This document shows, piece after piece, positions 17,143-26,815 of a stretch of DNA of 64,000 bases. Each line of letters opens with the position of its first letter. Position 1 is the first letter of the stretch. Below the pieces are notes generated by a model, which was not told the DNA's origin, did not search any database, and worked only from the letters and a program-made list of their open reading frames with translations. The stretch covers positions 372,001 through 436,000 of the forward strand of contig NZ_FTNM01000002.1 of assembly GCF_900156415.1 (NCBI RefSeq), given 5' to 3'. The stretch comes from Pontibacter lucknowensis. Its GTDB lineage: Bacteria > Bacteroidota > Bacteroidia > Cytophagales > Hymenobacteraceae. A program made the position numbers and the translations under genes.

Positions 17143-18273
17143 CTATACCTGAGCTAACAGTTGGTTGATGACATGTAGTAGTTTTACTTCTTCGCTTTCC
17201 CAATAAATGGAAGCAGGTATACCTGATTGATAAAAGGCTTTGGTGGTCAACTGTTTGGTGAGCTCGTCTATGTTTATTTGGATAAAGTCAACAGATATGC
17301 CCGCCTCGTTTCCCTCTACTATACCTTTCCACAAAGGGTTTTCCTGGATCAGAATAGGTAGTCCGAAGACCATGTATTCATATAGCTTGGTAGGGATGCA
17401 ACGAAATGTGCTGGCATTGGGTCGATAGGGCAACAAACCAATATGGCTTTTCTCTATCTGCTGCAGAATAGCCTGGTGCGGTACCAGTTTGTCACCGCCT
17501 ATCAGCTCTACGAAAGGCAGTGCCTGGCAGGCTTCTCTGAGTTTCGTCAAGGTATGGCTGCTGGCACAGTAGCCAATAATGGTCAGCTTTACATTTCCCC
17601 GAACCGCCTGCAGTTGCTTTGCCAGCCCAATAGCCTCCCATATCCCGTACTCTTCTGCTATAGTGCCACTGTAGATCAGGCGCAACTGCCCATTAGCTGG
17701 CAGGCTGACCGGCGTTGCAGGCTCGATCGGATTGCCTTTGTACTTGTTCTGGATAAAGGTATAGCGGTTGCTGATGAAGGGAAGTTCATCGGCATAACTA
17801 ATCTCAGCCAGCAGGAAGTGGTCTGTGTGGTTGGCTGTTATCTTTTCAACACTTCGTACCGCCAGGGCCAGTAGGTGCTTGAGAGGCCAGCTGTAATTGT
17901 GCTGTGCGCGCAGGTTGAGGCTATAATTCTCCCGTATGTCGTAAATGATCCTGGCGCCATACCTGGCTTTATACAGCAGGGTGGGTAGCAACAGTTCGTG
18001 TGTGCCTACAATAACTACCTGTGGTTTGATGTGCTGCAGCAGACGGTAATAGTCACGCTGGGCAACCATACGGCCCGCGCTCAGCCTGCGAAACCGGAAG
18101 ATCGGGTGGAAGTGCATATTGGCCGGTGCTCCGGCAGGTAAAGGTGCTTCGTAACCGGCTACATGGATGCTCAGGTCCGCTAGTTTGCTAAGTGACAAGC
18201 CCAGCTTTTCGTAAAGGCGGGTATCATTTATAGGTTTCAGGAGCGAGGCTAGCAGGATTCTCTTTTCAGACAT
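17143..18273 (-). CDS. Glycosyltransferase (GT4-like, GT-B fold)
   Basis: A 376-residue protein built like a GT-B glycosyltransferase. The N-terminal half begins KRILLASLLKPINDTRLYEKLG. The C-terminal donor-binding half has LRLIYSGTIAEEYGIWEAI, a VKLTIIGYC strand, and the HIGLLPYRPNASTFRCIPTK plus LYEYMVFGLPIL segment that corresponds to the GT4 donor site. It probably adds a sugar to a cell-surface glycan; neither donor nor acceptor can be read. It is divergent from dapD, with about 50 bases between the starts, and has no polysaccharide cluster around it. Confidence 0.78.
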   Translation of the reverse strand: MSEKRILLASLLKPINDTRLYEKLGLSLSKLADLSIHVAGYEAPLPAGAPANMHFHPIFRFRRLSAGRMVAQRDYYRLLQHIKPQVVIVGTHELLLPTLLYKARYGARIIYDIRENYSLNLRAQHNYSWPLKHLLALAVRSVEKITANHTDHFLLAEISYADELPFISNRYTFIQNKYKGNPIEPATPVSLPANGQLRLIYSGTIAEEYGIWEAIGLAKQLQAVRGNVKLTIIGYCASSHTLTKLREACQALPFVELIGGDKLVPHQAILQQIEKSHIGLLPYRPNASTFRCIPTKLYEYMVFGLPILIQENPLWKGIVEGNEAGISVDFIQINIDELTKQLTTKAFYQSGIPASIYWESEEVKLLHVINQLLAQV

Positions 18274-18324
18274 CGCCTAAATTTAATACTTTTACGCATT
18301 CATTCTCTAAAAACGAAAAATAGC

Positions 18325-19137
18325 ATGGCATTACAGCAGATAATAGAGCAGGCCTGGGAAAACCGTGACTTGCTGAAAGAACAGAATACGATTGAAGCGA
18401 TTCGCGCTGTCATAGAAGAGCTTGATAAAGGACGTCTGCGTGTGGCAGAGCCGGCAGGTAACGACTGGAAAGTAAACGAGTGGGTAAAAAAAGCGGTGCT
18501 GATGTACTTCCCGATCCAGGCCATGAAAACGATCGAAGTGGGACCCTTTGAGTTTCATGATAAGATTGCTCTGAAGAAGAACTATGCCGAGCTGGGTGTT
18601 CGTGTCGTGCCGCATGCGGTGGCCCGTTACGGTGCTTACCTTGCCAAAGGCGTGATCATGATGCCATCTTACGTGAACATCGGCGCCTATGTAGAAGAGG
18701 GTACCATGGTAGATACCTGGGCGACTGTAGGTAGCTGTGCTCAAGTGGGCAAGCATGTGCACCTGAGTGGAGGCGTTGGTTTGGGCGGTGTGCTGGAGCC
18801 TGTACAGGCGGCCCCGGTGATCATCGAAGACGGAGCCTTTATCGGATCGCGCAGCATCCTGGTAGAAGGTTGCCGCATCGGTAAAGAAGCAGTGATCGGT
18901 GCAGGTGTAACTATCACAGGCAGTTCCAAAATCATTGACGTGACAGGTAGCGAGCCGAAAGAGTACAAGGGTTATGTGCCACCGCGTGCTGTTGTGATAC
19001 CCGGTTCCTATACCAAAAAATTCCCTGCAGGTGACTTCCAGGTGCCTTGCGCCCTGATTATTGGCCAGCGCAAGGAGAGTACTGACCTGAAAACGTCACT
19101 CAACGATGCGCTTCGTGAAAATGCAGTAGCTGTTTAA
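18325..19137 (+). CDS. dapD: Tetrahydrodipicolinate N-succinyltransferase
   Basis: DapD transfers succinyl from succinyl-CoA to tetrahydrodipicolinate in the lysine and meso-diaminopimelate pathway. The 270-residue protein has the N-terminal helical domain, then the left-handed beta-helix with hexapeptide repeats from about residue 100 to 210. Recognisable segments are RVVPHAVARYGAY, GAYVEEGTMVDTWATVGSCA, VHLSGGVGLGGVLEP and GSRSILVEGCRIG. Length is typical. It is followed at 19164 by a strong terminator. No other dap gene lies in the window. Confidence 0.96.
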   Translation: MALQQIIEQAWENRDLLKEQNTIEAIRAVIEELDKGRLRVAEPAGNDWKVNEWVKKAVLMYFPIQAMKTIEVGPFEFHDKIALKKNYAELGVRVVPHAVARYGAYLAKGVIMMPSYVNIGAYVEEGTMVDTWATVGSCAQVGKHVHLSGGVGLGGVLEPVQAAPVIIEDGAFIGSRSILVEGCRIGKEAVIGAGVTITGSSKIIDVTGSEPKEYKGYVPPRAVVIPGSYTKKFPAGDFQVPCALIIGQRKESTDLKTSLNDALRENAVAV

Positions 19138-19163
19138 TTTCTATAATTCCCTTTATTTAACAG

Positions 19164-19194
19164 AAATCCCCCTGCCATATCAGCAGGGGGATTT
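19164..19194 (+). terminator. Terminator of dapD
   Basis: AAATCCCCCTGC and GCAGGGGGATTT form a perfect 12-bp stem with a 7-base loop and a T-rich tail, 27 bases after dapD. It can also serve the converging VOC gene. Confidence 0.85.
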
Positions 19195-19230
19195 CTATTT
19201 TTAGGGTATAGCTTAAATCATTAATATAGC

Positions 19231-19620
19231 CTAGCCTCTTGAATGCAGGGCAACTCGGTTACCTTCGGTGTCTAGGAACAGGGCCATAAAGCCGATGTCT
19301 TCCGCTATCAGGGTTTTGTCCTGCAGCACTTTCCCGCCTGCTTGCTCAACCCTGGCCAGTTCGTTAGCCAGGTCACCGGAAGGAGAGGAGAAGTACACCA
19401 ACGTTCCCTCGGTTGAAGGTGTATAGTGCTTGTCGTGCTTTACCAGAGAGCCGGGAGCGCCAGAACCTTCATCCGACCAGGGGAACCATGCCATTTCCTC
19501 TTCGCCCACCGGCTGGTAGTGCAAGGTATAGCCCAAGACGGATTCATAGAATCGAATGGCCCGCGGCATATCTGTCACCGGTATCTCAAACCAGCCTACT
19601 ACATTAAAGGTTTGTGCCAT
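19231..19620 (-). CDS. VOC-family (glyoxalase/dioxygenase fold) protein
   Basis: A 129-residue vicinal-oxygen-chelate protein with the repeated beta-alpha-beta-beta-beta fold. It begins FNVVGWFEIPVTDMPRAIRFYESVLG and ends with FMALFLDTEGNRVALHS, where the family places metal ligands. Members range from glyoxalases to antibiotic-binding proteins, so the reaction is unknown. Its start lies two bases after the stop of the 3-hydroxyacyl-CoA dehydrogenase gene, so the two are surely co-transcribed. That may point to an acyl-CoA related role, but this is only context. Confidence 0.82.
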   Translation of the reverse strand: MAQTFNVVGWFEIPVTDMPRAIRFYESVLGYTLHYQPVGEEEMAWFPWSDEGSGAPGSLVKHDKHYTPSTEGTLVYFSSPSGDLANELARVEQAGGKVLQDKTLIAEDIGFMALFLDTEGNRVALHSRG

Positions 19621-19622
19621 GG

Positions 19623-20528
19623 TTATTGCGCGAAATGCTTTTTCTTGAAACGGTCCGCCACAATCAGTTCTTTGCTGCCGTGCGTCCAGGAGTAGAAGCC
19701 CTGTCCTGACTTCACGCCTTTATGACCAGCCTGCACCATGTTTACCAGCAGTGGGCATGGGGCGTATTTCGGGTTACCAAAGCCATCGTGCAGCACGTTC
19801 AGGATCGAAAGGCATACGTCCAGCCCAATGAAGTCTGCCAGTTGCAGCGGTCCCATCGGATGCGCCATGCCTAGTTTCATGATGGTGTCGATCTCTTCCA
19901 CGCCGGCTACACCTTCATAGAGGGAGTAGATGGCTTCGTTGATCATCGGCATCAGGATGCGGTTGGCAACAAAACCTGGGTAGTCGTTACACTCAGTAGG
20001 CACTTTGCCCAACTGCAGCGACATGTCCATCACCTGGCTGGTCACTTCGTCAGATGTAGAATAGCCGCGAATAATCTCAACCAGTTTCATCACCGGCACC
20101 GGGTTCATGAAGTGCATACCGATTACTTTATCCGGGCGGTTGGTTACCGAAGCGATTTTAGTAATGGAGATAGAGGAGGTATTGCTGGCCAGTATCGCCT
20201 CTGGCTTGGCAAAGGCATCCAGGTCTTTGAAAATCTTCAGCTTAAGATCTACATTTTCGGTGGCTGCCTCTACAATCAGGTCAGCCTCCTGCACACCCTG
20301 CTTCAAATCAGTATTTGTGCTGATTCGGTCTAATGTCTGATTTTTTTGCTCTTCCGTCAGGTTGCCTTTGGCCATGATGCGGTCGAGGTTTTTAGTAATA
20401 GTGGCGAGTGCCTTGTTGAGCGCCTCTTCCGAAATGTCAACCAATGAAACTGAGAAACCATTCTGGGCAAACACGTGGGCGATGCCGTTGCCCATAGTGC
20501 CCGAACCAATGACTGCTATTTTCTTCAT
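19623..20528 (-). CDS. 3-hydroxybutyryl-CoA (3-hydroxyacyl-CoA) dehydrogenase
   Basis: NAD-dependent oxidation of 3-hydroxyacyl-CoA, or the reverse reduction of acetoacetyl-CoA. The 301-residue, single-function enzyme has the N-terminal Rossmann fold IAVIGSGTMGNGIAHVFAQNG, the catalytic His in IGMHFMNPVPVMKLVEII, and the C-terminal helical domain with GFVANRILMPMINEA and KSGQGFYSW. It is the short Hbd/PaaH-type form with no enoyl-CoA hydratase domain. The VOC gene follows two bases downstream. The direction of the reaction in this organism cannot be told. Confidence 0.93.
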   Translation of the reverse strand: MKKIAVIGSGTMGNGIAHVFAQNGFSVSLVDISEEALNKALATITKNLDRIMAKGNLTEEQKNQTLDRISTNTDLKQGVQEADLIVEAATENVDLKLKIFKDLDAFAKPEAILASNTSSISITKIASVTNRPDKVIGMHFMNPVPVMKLVEIIRGYSTSDEVTSQVMDMSLQLGKVPTECNDYPGFVANRILMPMINEAIYSLYEGVAGVEEIDTIMKLGMAHPMGPLQLADFIGLDVCLSILNVLHDGFGNPKYAPCPLLVNMVQAGHKGVKSGQGFYSWTHGSKELIVADRFKKKHFAQ

Positions 20529-20963
20529 AGTACTATATGCGTGTAGTTAGAAATCTATTACAAAGCTAATAGAATTCGGACAAACATCGGTTTTAAAAAC
20601 ATTTCTCTTGGAAGACTTCAATTTTTAGGGTCCTGTAAAGGCAGATGTGTTACCTGAAGGTACCAGGTATAGTTAATATTCTATACAAAATTATGTCAGG
20701 CAATTTTATTTGTAACCGAAGTGCTGATTTAACTGTAAATCAAAGAAATATCGACCTGTTTTAGGTGATACATAATAATTGATAAATAAAATATTGGTTT
20801 AAAGTATACAAAAAAATGCGATTATATACATCCTTTAAAGTATAGAGCTCGTAAAAAGCTTAAAACAAAAAAATGCAAAGCTGGTCAATAGCCCGGTTTT
20901 GAAAACAAAGCAGACGGTTTTGCTTTCAATGCATTGAATAGGAGAAATTAAAACTAAACAACT
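20529..20963. other. 435-bp AT-rich non-coding stretch
   Basis: I see no gene, RNA or terminator here. The sequence is clearly richer in A and T than its surroundings and probably holds the divergent promoters of the dehydrogenase gene and the first DUF5670 gene. One AGGTATA word lies at about 20665. Confidence 0.5.
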
Positions 20964-21116
20964 ATGGGAAATTTACTGTATATCATAGCCGTTGTGCTAG
21001 TTATCTTTTGGCTGATCGGATTCCTCGGATTCCCTGACGCTGTAGGTGGTATTATCCACGTACTTTTAGTGCTGGCTGTTATCGCAGTGCTGCTGCGACT
21101 GATACGAGGCGCTTAA
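20964..21116 (+). CDS. DUF5670 (lmo0937-like) small membrane protein, copy 1
   Basis: A 50-residue peptide starting MGNLLYIIAVVLVIFWLIGF and ending RLIRGA. It has two hydrophobic helices (about 3-21 and 29-44) joined by a short GFPDAVGG turn, which is the lmo0937/DUF5670 pattern. Function is unknown; family members are often stress-induced. It is the first of a tandem pair about 90% identical in protein. AGGAGA lies some 20 bases upstream of the ATG. Confidence 0.85.
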   Translation: MGNLLYIIAVVLVIFWLIGFLGFPDAVGGIIHVLLVLAVIAVLLRLIRGA

Positions 21117-21183
21117 CCTATATAGCGTAACTACGTTAGATAGGATAACAGACTATATTTTCGAAATTAAAATATTTAAAACT

Positions 21184-21333
21184 ATGGGAAATTTATTGTA
21201 TATCATAGCCGTTGTGCTAGTTATTTTTTGGCTGATCGGATTCCTCGGATTCCCTGATGCTGTAGGCGGATTGATTCACATCTTATTGGTGATCGCCGTG
21301 ATCGTGGTATTGCTACGACTCATACGGGGCTGA
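21184..21333 (+). CDS. DUF5670 (lmo0937-like) small membrane protein, copy 2
   Basis: A 49-residue peptide, the tandem duplicate of the gene 67 bases upstream. The first 29 residues are identical; differences are conservative (GLIH for GIIH, ILLVIAVIVV for VLLVLAVIAV) and it lacks the final Ala. Nucleotide identity in the first half is nearly complete with a few silent changes, so the duplication looks fairly recent but is under selection on protein. A strong bidirectional terminator follows at 21347. Confidence 0.85.
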   Translation: MGNLLYIIAVVLVIFWLIGFLGFPDAVGGLIHILLVIAVIVVLLRLIRG

Positions 21334-21346
21334 TAATACTAACTCA

Positions 21347-21387
21347 AAAACAGAAAAGGCTGCAAGTAATTGCAGCCTTTTCTGTTT
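21347..21387. terminator. Bidirectional terminator after the DUF5670 pair
   Basis: AAAACAGAAAAGGCTGCAA pairs with TTGCAGCCTTTTCTGTTTT around a 4-base loop. It serves the plus-strand pair and the converging minus-strand gene at 21405. Confidence 0.85.
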
Positions 21388-21404
21388 TATGCCTCTGAGT
21401 AAGA

Positions 21405-22022
21405 TTACTTTCTGAAAGGAAAGCTAAAACCGGCTCTGATAACCGGGTTTGAGTAAGGCGAGGCATAGGAGTCGTTGAAGTTGTAAAGTAGCAATATATC
21501 TGCTGCACCCCGTTCGCCAATTTTTTGCCTGTAGCCAAGTCCTGCCATAGGTATACCTATAAAGCGCCTGCTGAACTCATACACTCCTGTATTGTAATTC
21601 ATCAAAGGAAGTTCCACACTCAGTTGCTCAAATTCACCATGAATCACGAAGTTTTCAAATACCTGCTGCTGCGCAAACACGCGGCCGCCGTAGTTGTGCA
21701 TGCTGTCGCCCCTGAACCTCCTGTAATGATATACACCGCCTATACCTAGCCAAAAGGTTTCAGTAGCACGATAGCCCAGCACTGGCAGTAGTGATACGTT
21801 GGTAAATGTGCCAAACTGCAAACCAAAGCTACCACCCCAGAACATGCGATCGATCAGCGCCTGTGGTGCTTCTTCTCCCGGGCGAACCACCTGGGGGCGG
21901 ATTACCTCAGGCTGGGTTTGCGGCTGTATCACACGGGGCTGTCGTTGCTGCTGGGGCTCCACAGTTGGTCCTGTAGGCAGTTCACGTTTGCGGCGCACCG
22001 TGTCGGGTTCTGTCTGGGCCAT
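21405..22022 (-). CDS. Predicted outer-membrane/secreted protein with disrupted signal peptide
   Basis: A 205-residue protein I do not recognise as a named family. After a Pro/Gln-rich, charged linker (about residues 8-50) comes a region of alternating hydrophobic strands (SFGLQFGTFTNVSLLPVLGY, YHYRRFRGD, GLGYRQKIG) ending in AGFSFPFRK with a terminal aromatic-basic pattern, suggesting a small beta-barrel. In frame just upstream of the ATG the bases would encode PLCCLLGSTAVMAQ, which is the end of a signal peptide. The reading frame then meets a TGA created by a 24-bp inverted duplication. As read, the gene therefore lacks its signal start. It could be a real mutation or an assembly artefact. 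Confidence 0.55.
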   Translation of the reverse strand: MAQTEPDTVRRKRELPTGPTVEPQQQRQPRVIQPQTQPEVIRPQVVRPGEEAPQALIDRMFWGGSFGLQFGTFTNVSLLPVLGYRATETFWLGIGGVYHYRRFRGDSMHNYGGRVFAQQQVFENFVIHGEFEQLSVELPLMNYNTGVYEFSRRFIGIPMAGLGYRQKIGERGAADILLLYNFNDSYASPYSNPVIRAGFSFPFRK

Positions 22023-22066
22023 GACCGCTGTGCTGCCCAGCAGGCAGCACAGCGGTCATGGCCCAG
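22014..22066. repeat. Perfect 24-bp inverted repeat at the gene start
   Basis: Bases 22014-22037 are the exact reverse complement of 22043-22066, with a 5-base loop. One arm is the codons for a signal-peptide cleavage region; the other is its inverted copy, where the N-terminal signal codons should be. Confidence 0.85.
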
Positions 22067-22129
22067 TAGTTTGTAACTATAGCGTAGCGGCATATCTTGC
22101 TTTATTACAGGTTGTCGCAGGTATATACG

Positions 22130-24087
<1,958 letters not shown>

Positions 24088-24558
24088 ATGGCACTATCAA
24101 AAATCACATATCAAAAGGTATCGCTTAAATATGGTATTTTCGTAGGTATAGCGCACGTGCTCTTTTTTCTGATCATGCGCCTGCTCAACCTGCAAAACAG
24201 AATAGAGCTCTCCTTCCTTAGCGCTGTTTTCCTGATTATAGGTATAGCAGTGGCTATTTCTCAATTTAAGAAAGCGAAGGGAGGGAACATCAACTATTTC
24301 CAGGGCTTGGCCATAGGAGCGACCACAGGTGTAGTTTCCTCTACCATACTGGCTCTTTTCCTGGTGCTGTATGTTACCGGGCTGGATACAGCATACCTGG
24401 CTAATCTGCAGTCAAGTTCACTGTTCCCGGTAAGTTTGTCGGTGCTTTCACTCTTTGTGCTAACCATTATATACGGTACAATTCCGGGCTTTATCATCGC
24501 TTTTGTCGCCATGCAGTGGTTTAAACGTGCAGACCATGCCGTGCCAGAGCGTATCTAA
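24088..24558 (+). CDS. DUF4199 membrane protein, copy 1
   Basis: A 156-residue protein with four hydrophobic segments (about 14-32, 43-60, 73-98, 115-142), consistent with the DUF4199 family common in Bacteroidota. A charged loop KKAKGGNINYFQGLAIG separates segments two and three and is the most conserved part. It ends MQWFKRADHAVPERI, very similar to the end of its downstream neighbour, so the two are tandem paralogues. Function is unknown. Confidence 0.78.
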   Translation: MALSKITYQKVSLKYGIFVGIAHVLFFLIMRLLNLQNRIELSFLSAVFLIIGIAVAISQFKKAKGGNINYFQGLAIGATTGVVSSTILALFLVLYVTGLDTAYLANLQSSSLFPVSLSVLSLFVLTIIYGTIPGFIIAFVAMQWFKRADHAVPERI

Positions 24559-24607
24559 TGAGCAAAATTCACTTTTATAATCTGAACAAGACACCCGATA
24601 CACCACT

Positions 24608-25066
24608 ATGGAAAAAATTGGCCTCAAATACGGCCTGTTCACGGCACTGGGACTGATCGTTTACTTTTTGCTGATGAAGCTTGTCGGACTGGAGCAGGTC
24701 ATTGAGCTGCGCTTTCTGAACGGTGTGATCATGGCAATAGGTGTTACCATGGCCATTCGTGCTTTTAAGATAAGCCGTCAAGGCAACATCGGATACTTCT
24801 CTGGCCTTGGTACAGGCATCATCACATCTGCCCTGGCAACAGTACTGTTCGCAGTATTTATGGTCATCTACATCAAAGCTTTTGATGATGCCCTGCTAAA
24901 TGTGCTGGCCGGCGAGCAGTTCTTTGGTGGGCGTATGGCCATCACACCTGGTATTGTAATCTTCATGGTCCTGATGCTGGAGGGTGTGATATCCGGCTTT
25001 ATGGTGGCCTTCATTGCCATGCAATGGTTTAAGCGCCGCGACCACAAAGTACCCGGCAGCCCGTGA
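24608..25066 (+). CDS. DUF4199 membrane protein, copy 2
   Basis: A 152-residue paralogue of the gene 49 bases upstream. It shares the start pattern GLKYGLFTALGL, the loop KISRQGNIGYFSGLGTG and the ending AMQWFKRRDHKVPGSP, with four membrane segments in the same places. Overall identity is modest by eye, so the duplication is old. The pair is probably one operon ending at the terminator at 25103. Function is unknown. Confidence 0.78.
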   Translation: MEKIGLKYGLFTALGLIVYFLLMKLVGLEQVIELRFLNGVIMAIGVTMAIRAFKISRQGNIGYFSGLGTGIITSALATVLFAVFMVIYIKAFDDALLNVLAGEQFFGGRMAITPGIVIFMVLMLEGVISGFMVAFIAMQWFKRRDHKVPGSP

Positions 25067-25102
25067 CAGATATAAGCTTAAAGCAGACAAGATATTTTCA
25101 AA

Positions 25103-25143
25103 AAGAGAGGCGGCCCGGAATTTTCCGGGCCGCCTCTCTTTTT
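25103..25143. terminator. Bidirectional terminator
   Basis: AAGAGAGGCGGCCCGGAA pairs with TTCCGGGCCGCCTCTCTT around a very short loop, with A-runs before and T-runs after. It separates the DUF4199 pair from the converging small gene at 25160. Confidence 0.9.
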
Positions 25144-25159
25144 GGATTTTACTGCCGTC

Positions 25160-25390
25160 TCAACTTACCAGGTTGTCGGGCCGCTGTATAATTTGTACAA
25201 CTACTTCATGTAAATCGCCTTCCTCGTCTTTTAGTTTATAAATGACCATCGGGTTGTCTGCATCATGTATAGGGGTGATATTGACAACTTTACCCGCGTC
25301 CAGCCTGTCTTCGAGCTGTTGCGTCAGGTCTTGAAATGCTTTTGCGAAGTTAACCTCAAGCGAACTGGGATTATAATATTTGGTTTTCAT
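25160..25390 (-). CDS. Small hypothetical protein
   Basis: A 76-residue soluble protein of no family I know. The first half (SSLEVNFAKAFQDLTQQLED) is amphipathic helix. The second half alternates strands (VVNITPIHDADNPMVIYKLKDE, LHEVVVQIIQR). There are no cysteines, signal or membrane segment. Conserved reading frame, a bidirectional terminator at its 3' side and normal codon use support it being real. Confidence 0.6.
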   Translation of the reverse strand: MKTKYYNPSSLEVNFAKAFQDLTQQLEDRLDAGKVVNITPIHDADNPMVIYKLKDEEGDLHEVVVQIIQRPDNLVS

Positions 25391-25704
25391 GGTTATTTCA
25401 CTTTATATGGAGGGAGCCGCCTTTGCGGAACCGGGAGCCACTGTTAAAAATACTATTTCGAGGGTTTTTCTTTTTATACTGTTATCGGGTGGCTTAGTTA
25501 CGATATAGCTGATTTTGAATACAAGTTGTTTTTATAGTTTAAAATCATTTTGAAATCTTGCTATTTATATAATATTTGCATTAAGCTATGCTATTAGAAA
25601 AATATAAAAAATATGCCTTTTTTAGCCGAACTAATGTAATGTAATTCCGTTCATAACACTAAATAACAAAGAGTAGCCGTTTATCGGCGAAATGCCCGAA
25701 TACC
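25391..25704. other. 314-bp AT-rich gap
   Basis: Upstream regions of the divergent genes at 25160 and 25705. Only the promoter candidate at 25549 stands out; I see no other element. Confidence 0.45.
25549..25578 (+). promoter_or_regulatory. Candidate promoter of the secreted helical protein gene
   Basis: TTTG at 25549, an 18-base spacer and AATATTTG at 25571-25578, near the TTTG/TAnnTTTG consensus (A in place of the first T). It would give a leader of about 120 bases before the ATG at 25705. Confidence 0.4.
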
Positions 25705-26106
25705 ATGAAAAGAATTATACCCATACTGATTATACTAGGATTTACCTTTAACACTGCACACGCGCAGCGGTTAAAGGAAACGGACGACGATCTGGATAAA
25801 AAGGTATTGGCTATCAGCCTGACCGGTCCCCAGATGGCGATCCTGGAAATGAAGCGCGAACTGAATCTGAGCGAAGAGCAACTGATGCAGGTAGAACTGT
25901 TACATGAGGAGCGGTACCAGCGGATGGCTGAAGCTGAAATGAATCTGGAAGACCCACTGAAACTGCAACGTACCTACAGAGAGATACAGATCCAGCTGGA
26001 TAAGGTGATGGCTGGCATCTTGACCGAAAAACAACTAAAACAGTTTCTGGAACTGGAAGGGCGTCAACACGTCAATTTACTGACTGGTAATGAGGAGGAA
26101 GAGTAA
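25705..26106 (+). CDS. Secreted helical protein (Spy/LTXXQ-like)
   Basis: A 133-residue protein with a clear signal peptide ending NTAHAQ (about residue 21). The mature part is almost entirely charged helix: GPQMAILEMKRELNLSEEQ, MQVELLHEERYQRM, LTEKQLKQFLELEGRQ. The spacing of short LSEEQ and LTEKQ motifs recalls Spy/CpxP periplasmic chaperones and zinc-resistance proteins, but the similarity is weak. It is a single gene with its own terminator. Function is unproven. Confidence 0.65.
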   Translation: MKRIIPILIILGFTFNTAHAQRLKETDDDLDKKVLAISLTGPQMAILEMKRELNLSEEQLMQVELLHEERYQRMAEAEMNLEDPLKLQRTYREIQIQLDKVMAGILTEKQLKQFLELEGRQHVNLLTGNEEEE

Positions 26107-26126
26107 TAGCCTATACTTCTGCAAAA

Positions 26127-26154
26127 ACAAAGCCCACCATATGGTGGGCTTTGT
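26127..26154. terminator. Terminator between convergent genes
   Basis: A perfect 28-base palindrome, ACAAAGCCCACCAT and its complement, lies between the stops at 26106 and 26157. Confidence 0.75.
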
Positions 26155-26156
26155 CA

Positions 26157-26546
26157 TTAGTTAGAAACGGGAAGCGGTCGCAGGTAGGTGATTTCACTCA
26201 CCTTGCTCAACGCATTAAAACGAACCTCAGCCCGGTTTGCCTCGGACAGCTTATTTCGTTCATTGCAATGTGATCCTGGTTCAAAGTAGTATATGAATAC
26301 ACGCTGCCCCCGGCGCATCAACTGCTCCGCATCGGGTTTTCCAAGTATATCTTTGACTTCCTCTTCCGGACGTCCATATAGCTCGCGGCGTATTCCATCA
26401 AACTCTTTCACCATCGTACTGCGTTGCCCCTGGCAGCCTCTCTTGTCCTGTTGCCATTTATCACTGTCAAAGCCTTCAATACGGGCCGGGTCAGCGCAAC
26501 CCAACAGCAGCATCAGTAATAGGGTATAGAAGTAGTACGTTTTCAT
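26157..26546 (-). CDS. Lipoprotein of BamE/SmpA-like size, unknown role
   Basis: I start this at the ATG at 26546, giving 129 residues with a lipobox LMLLLGC. A longer frame to 26675 has no signal logic. The mature part has DKWQQDKRGCQGQR, then VKEFDGIRRELYGRPEEEVKDILGKPDAEQ, then RVFIYYFEPGSHCN. The helix-GRPEEEVKDILGKP-strand pattern is reminiscent of the BamE/SmpA fold. There are two mature cysteines. Function is unknown. Confidence 0.68.
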   Translation of the reverse strand: MKTYYFYTLLLMLLLGCADPARIEGFDSDKWQQDKRGCQGQRSTMVKEFDGIRRELYGRPEEEVKDILGKPDAEQLMRRGQRVFIYYFEPGSHCNERNKLSEANRAEVRFNALSKVSEITYLRPLPVSN

Positions 26547-26815
26547 CTGTGGTTCTCTTACCTCAAAATTGCAGCATCCGACTTTGGCATACAAGTAAAA
26601 GCAACAATTTATAAAACAGAAAACTGCATAAGCCGAAATAATACACTTGCCATACATACTAAGTTGCAGGTCCACAAGCGTTTAGCATATATGTGGGTGC
26701 GATGAGCTTGACGATAGACCGCATATGGGATATAAACAAGGCAAAAGGGAACAATTGTTGTGTTTTTCCCTGTTAGTACTGTAATTGCGTAAAACCCTAT
26801 AAGTAGAATAACCCT

